Source: Acanthaster planci
Lineage: Eukaryota > Echinodermata > Asteroidea > Valvatida > Acanthasteridae
Direction: 5' to 3'
Assembly (NCBI RefSeq): GCF_001949145.1
Contig: NW_019091415.1
Coordinates: forward strand, 1,105,853 to 1,169,852
Length of the DNA: 64,000 nt
Shown: positions 1-12,600 of the stretch, piece after piece
Numbering within the stretch: the stretch's first letter is position 1
Layout: each line of letters begins with the position of its first letter
Translations under genes and position numbers: made by a program
The notes under the pieces: generated by a model
What the model was told of the DNA's origin: nothing
Database searches by the model: none
The model's input: the letters and a program-made list of their open reading frames with translations, nothing else

Positions 1-620
1 CAAAGGCGGGGGGGGTTCTCTCCGCCCCATATCTTGCACCATTTGGGACAACATATCCCAGGGGGCTAAAAACTTGTTTTTGTGTGCCCACATCGAAGAA
101 AATGGGTCTTTTTTGTTTTTTGTTTTGCAATGGCAGTGTTTAGTATGTGTGATGCTTAAGGGGAACTAACAAGACGAGTAATAATGTTGAGGGCTATAAA
201 AGATGCGTGAGTTGTACTTTGCCCTTTAGGGTTTGGTTTTAAACACCGGATTAATCTGATTTCTTATCGCAGGCAAGTTTCAATTACTTCAGAATTGCTA
301 TCTATCATTAAGGATTTCGTGGCTTATGTATCCCTTTTCTTTGACGAAAGACAGGCAAATGTACACCATATCTATCCAGAGTTTACACGTGATGTGACTT
401 GTTTAGCAGAAATTCAGTCTTGATTCGGTTGCGGACGGCGGTATCGTCAACACCGCGCGGCTGGAATGTTGGATACATAATTTCAGCAATCATTGTATGA
501 TATTGATTCGCGCCTGTATTTTGTGTCTTGGAGCCAGACCACGGTAGCAATTGGAATCCCACTGCAGACAGCAAGAACTAGCCACAGCCCAGTCGCGCAC
601 GGGCTCAATGTATAGACGCC
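1..620. other. upstream flank of gene 1
   Basis: No coding exon is recognisable here. The bases just before the start codon at 621 form a likely 5' UTR. An AG at the end of a short pyrimidine-containing stretch (about 563) could be the acceptor of a 5' UTR intron, but no clear upstream exon or TATA box is seen. The short open frame on the minus strand at 383-574 has no recognisable domain. Confidence 0.4.
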
Positions 621-675
621 ATGGATGTCCGACCAATATTATTTGGTGTTATACTCAGCATTACATTCACGTCTG
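621..675 (+). CDS. gene 1 exon 1: start codon and signal peptide
   Basis: ATG at 621 lies in a good initiation context (GACGCCATGG). It encodes 18 residues plus one base, starting MDVRP and followed by a hydrophobic run (ILFGVILSITFTSG) typical of a cleaved signal peptide. The donor is CTG|GTGAG and the exon ends in phase 1, matching the phase-1 acceptor at 2259. Confidence 0.75.
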
Positions 676-3600
676 GTGAGACAATTCTCAATTATTTTAA
701 GATTAAAAGGACCATGCAATAGGTTACAATGTTTTTACGACAACCATCGAAACTGCACCTTTGTGGTTCAATTAACCTTATTTTAACTTTTGTTTTCCCA
801 TTTTAATCTGTATTTTGGAGCTTTTTCAGTTTTTATGTTGCTTGTATATTCATGAACAAAACTGTGGTGTCACTCCAGGCACTGAACTTCAGTGTTGTAT
901 TAATTTGTGCACAGGAAAAAAACCGGTTTTTTTTGCTGTAGTAAATTTCCAATTCTTCGGCAATTTATTGTTGTGTACATATATAGAAATGAGTCAGCGA
1001 GCAACATTTTCTAAAAAAAAGTTTTGAAAGAGCAAATATGGGGGTTCAAAATTTGAACATGAAAACGCAAACTGAGCTGTCTTCCCTGATTTACGTCAGA
1101 GCAACAGCGCCGTCACTTGTCCAGAAAAGTTTGGACAATATTTAATGTTAAAAAAGTGCACTGTAAGTCTATTCAATTCCAAAGAATGTCAAAGAGTGTT
1201 CATAGACTGAAGAAGAGTGTAAAGATGCACAAAAATGTAAGTCTAAGAAAAGTGCATTGTGTGGTCCTTTAAGGTGTAGTCTGTAAACATATCATGTACT
1301 GTAATAAGTCGAATGGGACAACTGATTTCTCAAATCCAACGTGCTACGAGGAATTGTGCATCGAATCATTTAGGCTTTAAAGCAGTGTCAAGCCTCAAAG
1401 CGTTGCATCTGAAAATCAACCGAGTGTGAAGACATAGCTGCGTGCTGCAGATTGGGAAATGTTTCCATTTATGTTTTAGGCCATTCTTTTTGTGGCGCTA
1501 GCTATTGGACGGCTGAAACTCCGAAAAGCCGACCTAAAATTTAGATCAGGAGTCAGTTTCATGCAGCACGGTGAACTCGACTACCAAAATCGGCGATCTG
1601 TCTCACAGTGGGAATTAGAAAAGCAGGGGGACGGGAAAGGGGAAGGAGGAGGGCTGGTCACGATACTGACGTACATCTTTTGTATGTCTTTGACGAGCTT
1701 CCGTAATGTGATGCTGATTAATAAAGTGTATGAATAAACGTACAGTTATTGGCGCAAATAGCCTGAGTTGCTGAAAGTGCCATTAAAACAAAACAACAAA
1801 ACAACAAGACGAGTACCAACAGACTTCAGATGTGTAACATCGGGATGATAAACAGATTTCACGAAATATCACGCTTTAAATGTCTTTGAAACTAGTGCAT
1901 TCTTTACTATTCGTTGGGGGATACTGCTGCAGAAATCTGCATTGTCATCATTTAGTACACAGCCATTGGCTTAAGTACAGAGTGCACAACGCGCTGCCTA
2001 TGGACGTCCATGCCTCTCTGCATGGTGTCCTCGTTGGAAATTTCAGAACGCTAAAAATGATACAGAGACCTATGATCATTGGCTTTCAGTCCCACTTAAA
2101 TATACGTGCATTCCCAGATGTCTCCCTTCCTCACTCCGTCCTGGTCAGTGATGCTAGCGAAGCTAAGCAGCAAAAAAAAGTCTCCCTTGGTGGTCAGTCT
2201 AGAATTCCTCCCACTTCTTTGAAAACGTTCTTTTGATGCTAAATAATTGTGTCGACAGGAGCACTTCCCGATTTCACCTGTTACAATGTCAGCCCAGTCG
2301 AGGTGAATGGTCACTTTCTTGGCGGTTACAAAGGTGTAAGTAATAAGGATGCAGTGGTCTCGTTCGAGCGTGTTTTAGACACGGGCGGCGGAGAGAATCT
2401 ACCAACAGGATCCTACACAGTTGACAACAGACCCAGCAAAAACATATACGCTGCACGGTACACCATGTCATCGACTGCAGGAACATCTGAGTCCAGGGTT
2501 GGCGTCTACAACTGTGTATTTGACCAACCATTCACCAACATTACGACAATTATTTTGCCTGAAAGTGGTAAGGATACATTAATTTCAATATGCTGCACTC
2601 ACCCCGTACTTTGCAGCAAGAGTCTGAGATGTTGCTGGTTTGAGCCCAACCTGAGCAAAGTGATGATCTTTTCTTGCGTACAGTGTACAGAATAAACAGT
2701 TCTCATCAAACTACAACCGTTTAAGGCAGAACCGAACATTACATAGACCGGATGCAAAAAAGTTATACCGCCATCTACATCAGAAAATATTCAGTTTTCT
2801 CCCATAATGTAGTATACTGGACATTTCGGGATACAAGTGTTAGGCTTATGTAGGTGCGGCCTAGGAGCTTTCATTTGCTGCAACAAACGAAACAAATTTG
2901 TAGGTCCCGCGCCCAGTTACACAAACGAGGAGTCCGGGTGGTGGAAATACCATGCAGCGCGATATTTTGCACACAAGGCGGGAACCGCTCGGTGCTGATT
3001 CTCCACAGTAACAATAGCGCGAGGGGCTACAGGACGGATCAAAGGCGCTGCTGGGAAGCACTCAACTGTGTCAATCAGTACGTACTACATGTATATGCTT
3101 TTCAGCGCAATGTCTCTGGGAAAATTGTTCAGCTTTCTGAATGTAGCTGTTGATCGCCCACTGAGGCTGTTTGCCCGTTCTCAGCGTATTCAGTCCCATA
3201 TTGTGAACCATTGTGGTTTTTTAAGCTAGTGGAAATAATCTCTTCGGCAACTGTCTAAACATGGAGGAATAAAGCACACCTCCATGGTCTAAATTAGTCC
3301 TAAGATTTTGATTGTAAATAGTATGTGTGTTCTCGAATTTAGGTGATATCATACCACGACTCCCAACTTTGACGACCAGTGTTGGTGAAAATGTGACATT
3401 GGCAGTGACCTACAGCGTGTCTTCAGACGATCTACGATGGAAGCACGACGGTGCTGATATAACTGAGTGGAATGGCCAATCGTCGGTCAGTCTCTACGAT
3501 GTTGCCATTACCGATGCTGGCATCTATGAATGCTACCAAGATGGTCAATGGGCTGATCAGAAACACGCATTGATGAAGCTGATTGTGCGAGGTATTTTTT

Positions 3601-6600
3601 AAGCATCTCGTCCCTATGAAATGCTCCAAAGTAAAGCCCCTTTTGATTTGAAAGGGCACTACTTGTTAACGTTGGATACGAACTGTAATGTTCCCCACGG
3701 GCGAGGGGCTGTGGCTTACGGTCTACAGCTAAGAACGTTTTGAAATTCACTGTGTCTAGAAACAATTTTGTGAAGGCCATTTCGACAAGTGAGTGTTCTG
3801 TATGTGGCACTCGTGAAATACAATTCACCCGATAGTACGGAGACTTGAACACCTTAAGACTTCTGTAAGCTTGCCCCTTTCGTCCTTTATTTCCATTTCT
3901 TTTGCTTTTCGTTTCTTTTCTTTTTTATTATTTGTTTTACCGAGGATAAACGTCCACTTCCCCCCAACGCGATACAGGGGTTAATACATGAACAAATAAG
4001 GTCCATGTTTAAATAAAAAGCTATGTATATTATATGTAATTTGTCTTTGTTAATTTGCTAGCATGTCCGGCAAATAAATGGGGCTTGTCGTGTGAGGGCG
4101 ACTGTCCAGTGTGCCACAATGGCGGTGTGTGTGACGAGAGCACTGGACGTTGTCTTTGTGCGCCTGGATTTACCGGCGACTTCTGTGAGATACGTGAGTC
4201 CATGAGTCAAACCACTTAATGTACGGCTCCCAGAGTCCAGGCATCTGAAAAGCAACTTTGTCATGTTCCCTGTGTATCCCAGAACACCCATGCTATGCGC
4301 TCAAAATTGAAAGGTGAAATCTAGACTCTCCATGTCCTTCTGGTTTTCGACACCCTTCATTAATAGGTGTACAGTAATTAAAATTCTGCTTTCCAGAATT
4401 CAGTAGACATCAATTAAGGCTACACAAATTTGCAAATATTTTGTTCGGTCGGCAGTGTGGTAAGACGTGTGTACTGTGGTAGGCAGGAGGTCATGGGTTC
4501 GAGTCCCGGCTGCGTAAGCTTGTGAGTTTTGTTCACAAGCCCCACTGAGTGAACGTCGGTGAAGGACAAAACGTTCACATGAACATCTTCCCGACGCAAA
4601 AATCACATCTTATAAAAGTTATGAACAAAATATGGTACTGTAATCCAGTTTGTTTGGAGTTGTTCACCATGTGGCCTAGCACGATACAATCAGTATGTAT
4701 ATGCTAGTTTGTATGAGGTGGTTGACCAGTAACGTGGTCATAACAAGTGAGAACATATTTGCATTCAACTTAACCTGTGGTTACAGCTTCTTAATGTCCA
4801 TGCAAAGGAAATTACGGTGTGTAATTAACAATACCGGTACTAGCTGGTTGGAATATACAAATTTCTTTATCGAGTGCAAGTTCATTCTTTCAGTATGTCA
4901 CATTGCAATCCCAGAAACAATGCGACAAAATATCCACCTGCTGGACGTAATGAATGTGTTAAAACGTCTCTCACCATGAGGGTACTGGAATATTAAATTA
5001 TACTGCAGGACATACCAGACGTTGGGTCTTCAAAGCTAGGTGTGCTAAAGCGGACTTCAACTTTTCAAAGGTCGGAGTTTTTAACAGTTGAACCACGGCG
5101 TTTGTAAAAGTTGAAAAGTGGTGTTTGCCTGTCCGTTTTAATACACAGTGGCAAGCTGTTTTCAGCGCTGTTTATTAGCTGGCACGCCTCGACTGAAGAA
5201 AACTCTTAAGAGCGGGGTGTGGCTACACCCTTCCTCCCCCTTTAACCTTGATTCAAAACGTCATTCTTTTTTTTATTGAAATTCAACTGGTCGCTGTATT
5301 AGTGTTTGGCAAGAACACATTCGGCCAGGATTGCGGTATCGTGTGCGCTGGAAGCAATATTGATGGTTGTCAAGGAAAATTGATGTGTCTTCAAGATCCC
5401 TTCGGCTGTACATGTGCTGCCGGGTTTACAGGATTCGATTGCCAAGCACGTATGTATCCCAAATGGAGAATGAGATTTTCATGAAGTCATAAAAAAAGGA
5501 AAAAAAAGTGGGTAATAGAAAATTGGGGTGACATACACAAGCAATTCTAATTTGTTAGGTGGCGTTCTTTTTGACCACGGGCGATTTATGGTACAATGCC
5601 GTTTCCATGAGGAATCAGTAAATTTATGAAGACTGGACGCACTTGACTCTAAACTTTTCTTAAAAAAATCATCGGATCGTTCAAAAGGCTTGTAAATTTT
5701 AATTTTGTTTTACCCCTCGTAAACAAAGCCCTACCCCCAATTTCTGGCACAAATTTACGCCACTGATTGATCTACCTTTAAAATGTTCATCTTGTGGATG
5801 AGGTTAGAGTGAACCAATGATTTTTTTCTTGTAACAAGATCTGTATGTGCAAGTGCTGTTTATCACCAACTCTTTTCCCGCTACATGTATTTCCCGTGCT
5901 TGTCTTTGACTTGTCAGATTGTCCAGACGGGTACTTTGGAGCTGGCTGTAAGTTCAATTGCCATTGTGATAATGATGCAGTGTGCGACAAAGGCAAGGGG
6001 ACATGTCCGTCCAACGTCCCTTGCGCAGACGGTTATAGAGGGGAGAACTGCCAAAGTAAGCTTGAAATCTAAAAAATAATCGAAACTTTCGAATCGACAT
6101 TTTACTTGATTCTTATTCTGAACTCTGTTGACCAGTTATTGTAGGTTCCAATTTGCAAGGCGCGGGGGGTGGCCTTTGTCTGAATTTGGGCTCACCAGCT
6201 CTAAGTGGGTCGTATTTTGCAAACAGGGCTGGATTACTCAATGGGCATATAGCATGCATGCAGGTACATGCACTGTAAAAAGGTTGGTCAATTTTGGGTT
6301 GGTATTTTGCCCAATGTTGGTAAAAATATCAACTTAGCAACCTTTGGGCAGATTCTTCCCAATATCTGGTCAATATTTGACCAACAGTGATGTAGCTTTA
6401 ACCAAGGTTGGGCAAATTAGAAATGCCCAACACTGTTTTGCCCAACTTTTTTTACAGTGTGCATGCTGTGCCAAGCCCCCCCCCCAAACAAAATTGGGAC
6501 CTGCAAAAATAAGAGGGCCAAGGAAAAATACCACAGTGTTCCATCAAACACAAACAAAGGTGCCTCAGTTTCCACAGATGAGCTGTCAGTGTGGTTCGTG

Positions 6601-9600
6601 ACCGTTTACGTTCATTTACGGAGAGTTTCCATTGAAATGAAGCCATATCAGCAAACGGATAGGGGCACTAAATGGACCCGAGACGCACTTAAAGACGACT
6701 TTTCTACTGGCAAATTAAAGTGTTTGCCTCTAAAGTTTGGGGGAAGCTTCAAACTAGTTAATACCTTAGCAGACGCAGGTCGAGGGGGGCGCTTAGGGGG
6801 CTTTACCCCCCTCCAAACGTTTGTCTAGCGCTACGTTAAATGCAGAAATGGCAAAAACAGTTGCGAAAGTTAAAAGGTGATTTGTGCGAAGGGTCCAGCC
6901 CCCAGAATAGCTCTAGAACCACGTCTGTAACTTATAGTTTTTAAAAATGCAAGACTCCTAAACTAGCTACAGCTCTGTGAAATTGTACCTAGACCAATTA
7001 ATGTAGGCCTAGTGGTGCCTGGTTTGAAACAACAGGAAGTTGCTTCTGGTATTGTTCAATTTCTGAGTGGGGTCACAAAATAACTTAGCCATTTAGCCAT
7101 CCCGTGCCCCCTCCAAGTCACTCAGTAGGTCCGTTGTGGTATCTTGCTGATTACATCACATGGATCTGTCTTTCCTGGATGTCACTGTTGTGATTGGGCA
7201 TAGCGTGTATCTGTTGCTGTTGACCGCATTCCCCTGCCCCATCGTCTTCTTTACTTAGCTTCACAACCCTCCGCTATCTGCTCAATCGACGTCATAACGC
7301 ACCGGTTGTGTAGAGTGACAGTGTTTTTTGTTTGAAATCATTTTCAGATTCTTGCCCGCTAGGACAAATTGGAGTCGATGCCTGCGTCACGTGTCCTGGT
7401 AAGCCAAATTAAAATGATAAAAGGTAGCTGTTGCTGTTTTCCCCTCAATTCGAATATAATACCCTCGGACTTATCAGATGTTCCGGGCCAGCTGTAGGTG
7501 TGAAAACGCTCTTTTACTCTTTGTAAAAGTAGGCCTATACTCGGTCATGCCACTTCAATTCGTTAAAGTGCATTTTTACAAAAGGATTAAAATTCCACAT
7601 ATTACCAAATACAGTGTTGTCAATGTAAATTAAGCTTAAACTATGCGTTCGTTTTTGATCTCTTTTTGAAAGTTCTGCCTCCCAGTAAAAGTAAACATAA
7701 CCTAATTACCCAGGGTCCTTTTTGAACATGTTTTCATGTTGGACAATGGCACACCTCTGTCTCTGTCTTGTTAGTTCCCGTTACAGTGAAGGATCTCATC
7801 ATCAGTGTGTCTAGTAACACCAGGCTGCTTACATGGGATGTAACGTCCAACATGTGCCCTGTGAGTAGTTACACTGTGCAAAACCAACTGGTGTATCGAG
7901 ACCAGTGTCAACCCGTCTCGGAAACCTTCATCCATGTGGAGACCATCGACGCACAGACATTTTCTTACGCGTGGGAGGAGCCAGGAGATGACCCCCGCTA
8001 TCTACCCTACTCCACGTACAAGATCCGTGTGCGAGCGTGGAACGAGGCTGGGCCCGGTGAATTTGAGAACGTCACTAGTGACGAATTCACGACGGATGAA
8101 GCACGTAAGTACCTCACTCTGACAAGTAACTCTACTGTCCACACTTGAAGCGCACACCTCTATCTTCAGTCACAATGACTAAGATTATTTTTTTTCGAGA
8201 AGCTACATCTTACTATATCTTTCTTAGGTGATTGAAATAATCAGCCTGTCCATTCCATCATTATTCTCACGAAAACGAAGTATGAACCCGATTCATTTAT
8301 TTCTCGATAAAAACGTTAAGCCCACTTCGGATGACGTAAAACACCATCAATTATGAACTGGAAATAAAGATTTTGGTCATCCCTTTTCGAAGTCCGTACT
8401 CCGTAACGTGGAGAGGGCTGGTTAAGGAGAAACATCAGTGGTACTCCCATCGACTTCCACAGCAGTTATGGGATAGATAGACAGACTCATCGATCAAGTT
8501 ATAGGAATAAATGCTTAGAATCCTTGGCGCGGGATGTTACTAAGGGGGCGGGCGCAGAGGGGCACCAGCTTTCAGTGGTGTTTTTTTTTTTGGGGGGGGG
8601 AAGATTTGTTAGCCTTGTTCAATATCCATTCATCCGCTTTTTTTAGTGGGGGCACGGGAGTGGGGCAACAGAAGTTTGTGGGGGGCACGTGTCCCCACCC
8701 CCCGTGGCTACGCCACTGCATAGAATACAAAATGTTAAGGATACACGATGTAAATTTTGTTACTGTTCATTTGCCCCCATTTCAGTATCTCAGTTACTAT
8801 TGGTGATTTTAAGATCTTTGGTAGTAAGTAGCAAAAGTTGTTCACGCCTGCTAAGTTTTTTTCCTCTGTCTATGTAGGTCTTATATGAAATTTATGCATA
8901 AGTTTCAAATTGAAACATATTTCAGATGCCGAAATTGATGCCTAAACCGTAAATTCATATTGCAAAAATTGCCATTACAACAAAACAAATGAACAGATTA
9001 TTTCCACACGGCTTAGAGGCACCGACAATCCATGTCATGTCCCCTGATATTTTAAACGCCTATTTTTTTCCAGGACCAAGTGCACCACCAGATAATGTCA
9101 CATCGTTCAATGTATCCGATAACAGTGTGAGCTTCCGATGGGGTGAAGTACCCTGCGGTAGCAGAGGTGGCGTTGTCACGCAGTACAGGTACCAGCTATC
9201 CTCTACCAACAATACCGGTGGTGCCGAGAGTGCGTCATCGAATGAAATGTTTGTGCGTATTGATGACGATGTTCTTCCTTGCACCAACTACAGCTTCCAG
9301 GTCGCGGCTGTCACCATGCTAGGTCCAGGGCCGTACAGCAACTTGACGTCTGTGACTACATCGACCAGAGGTATGCACAGACTATCAGAAACAACAGCCC
9401 AGTACTGATATATTTGGACCAATCAGGGCAGTACATATACTGGTAAAAATAATTTTCTCGTGACATGTCAAGCTTTACTTGCATAATGTTCCTACAAAGG
9501 AAAGCCTTGTGGACACGTTGGACACTTCTCCACTGAGACTCTCTAGCAGCAAACAACAATCCTGTTGAAACCAAAAATGGATGCACCTTCAATCCCCAAA

Positions 9601-12600
9601 AAGACTTCGGTCGCGTGATTATTATCCAAATATGAAGCATGCCACAGTTAGTGCCTGACCCAATCTTGTTCAACCGGTAAATATAAGGTTTATTCTTCAA
9701 AGCATAGAACGAGGGCCGAAGAGAACTTTTCTAAAACATACTGAATAAAGACTGACACCATAATGTTCATTAGGCCCGTATTCGTGACATCCTGATCCCA
9801 AATAATCGTGGACTTACAATTGAGTATGTTATGTGATTTTTCAGCGCACGGACCGGTGGAGAATCTAAGCACTGGCGCAGATCTAGAATTGCAACCTGAC
9901 AAATTGCAAATCACGTGGGCCGCACCGGACACAAGCAAAAACCCCTGCACACTAGAATTCGCAGTAGAGTACGAGTTGATAACGAGAGACCAGTGTGAGT
10001 CGCTCAGCTTACCACAGCGTGTGCGTTATGGTTTGGGTGGGAATGAGGGCGTCATCATCGGCGGCTTGGAGGCATACTCGACGTACAAGGTGTATGTGAG
10101 AACGAGCAACGAAGCTGGTGACAGCGAAGAGAAATCGGTCGAAAGTATCACACCTCCTGCAGGCAAGTAGTTGATACAGGGTTCTCGTTTTGACTTGATG
10201 TTCCAGACAGGAGCTGGGAATCAACCGAGTGACGCAACTTTTCAGCATGGCTGATCCCACCAGCTGTATCCATCATCTTTGATGTTACTCCAATGTTTTA
10301 ATAAAGTTCAGTTCTAAGTTGTGGGGGTGAAGGTCTTCATCGCTGATTCCTTTAATAAAAAAGGCTCTAACAATAGAAAAAGCAGTAAAGCTTCATTCCA
10401 AATGTAGCCATTTGGTACACACTTTCTGTTGACTGTTAACACAACGCAGTGATCAGGCGGGTATATAAGTTAATCTTTATAGTTATGCGATTCAAGCAAC
10501 CGCCTCTAACCTCAAGAAGGCATTTAAACTTATTTCATTACAATTTTAGTTGTGGCTGTTTGATTTTTTAAGGACTGAATCTATCGCTCTTAATAAAACT
10601 CCAAGAAAATCCGCTACGAGTTTTATTTCGCCATGAATATCGAATTCATGTTGGCCATTATGTTCGATCCAGAACCAACAGAAGTCCCTGAGGGTTTTAC
10701 TTCAAGCAATGTCACGAAATACAGCATTCAACTCAGCTGGGATGAGATACCATGTGGTGACAGAAATGCGGAGATTGTGGGATATTTGGTAAGACCAACT
10801 TCATATTCATGCTTGAGGTAAAATAATCGAGACTTTGGAAATTTTTCAAAAACTACAAGGAGGCAATTTGACCGCCGTCTTGCCTTTTAAATAAAAGATA
10901 ATTATTTGTATTAATGATTGACACTGAATGTAGATAATTATACCAAAATAGGGGCGCGTGCAGGCAAACTCCAATCACTTCGAACTGCGTGCGTTTTCAG
11001 GAGTACATGATTTACATAGTTAAGTTATCCTTTAATTAGTTCGTTTGTCAAGCACTGATACTGGCGACGGATTTCCCCTTATGTTATAGTTCCAGCCAAG
11101 TTCTAGCGTCTCACAGAATTTGCTCAAGCTAATTTTTAAATTTTGTCAGAATGGATGCATACTTATACAGCGAGCACTTCATACAGACCTGTCGAGATAT
11201 ATGTAGAGGTCTGTAGATGTCTAGTTTAGTCCAAGTTGTAGACCTTTTGGGGTGAATCTCTCTTTTCAGAAATGTACAGTTTGCCCTTATTATTTAATGT
11301 ATAGATGAATCTATAAATATATACACAGCAACCAACAACAGTGGAACGGAATTGGCCAAGTCTGTGTGAGAGACACACATGTCCAAAGCATCGAAGACGG
11401 TGCTGTGTCTGTGTTGTAGGCCTATAGTTTATGCTTTGGACCAGCCTTTATCACCGTCCTTGAAGCAGCATCAATCCCTCTTCGTGTTCCCCAAGCAGAG
11501 GGGCCAAGCAAAACATCCGTTTCTTTTTAAGTTTAAAGCCAGATTTTTTTGTAGTTGGGCTACAGGGCACTGGAGAAACCGTACGACAAGATGTTCCAGC
11601 CGAGTGCAGCGTTCCTTCCCGTCAATAACTCGGAATCTGGCAGGCAGCGAAATATGACCGGTTTGGAACCATCGACGGAGTATGAGTTTAGAGTTGCTGG
11701 AATCGCAAGGCTTGACACTGACATTCCTGGACCCTACGCGACCATTAGGACGTTCACAGCAGCTGAAACAAGTTGAGTATTCACAGTATTGACGCCCAAC
11801 TAAAATTACATACCTGCTGTTTTAAGTTGATGCAAATTTAAAACTGATACACGGTTGCTCATTCCTGGGTGTACTGGTCAAGTGGATGAACAAAATACGA
11901 GATCTTTTGATTACCTGCATACAATACGGGGGCAGGGGTTAAGTTATTAAAGGGGCAATAGTCATTTTCAACCTATCTATAGTTTGTGAATGAAACTATA
12001 TAACAAAGTAAGCTTTTTGCAGAGAATGGCAAATTATCAAATTATCTGCATGATGATTATTTCTGCGAATGGGATGTTGGTGCTTCAAATATTCACCGTC
12101 TTAAGCTTGTTTGATACCAGATATTGAGCCGCCGCTAGAGCCCTCTGTTGATTCCTCATTAACGACGTCATCAACCGTCACCATCAAATTAACACCACCC
12201 TCCGCGTCAACGTACATCACGTAAGCACCAGTGTCTGCCAAGTGTTTCCTAGCTTTTCACAAAACTATCACCATCTGTGTGATACTTTCAGTTACAAAGT
12301 AGAAAAGGTTGGTGGAATTGGTCGAGATTAGGTCCACTCATTGTAGATCTGTAAACAAGTTTCCGAGAGAATAGCGACAAAAGCTAGACAATGATCAATA
12401 CCTGGGCAAAGCTACAACAGTAAAACGATAACACACGAACGTCCAAACCTGTATAAAACTGTCTAATAACATCTCTCAGTAATGTAATTCAAAAACGTGT
12501 TGACATTACAGAAAAACTTTTCACAGTTTAGCACAATTTAAAAGGTTTCAGAGGCACCGGCCTTTACATTAAAAAACATCCTAAGTTAGCATAATGTATG

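Noticed and set aside
4449-4515. A tRNA gene on the plus strand
   Set aside because: The B box is good, but the acceptor and anticodon stems do not pair convincingly; a SINE is the better reading.
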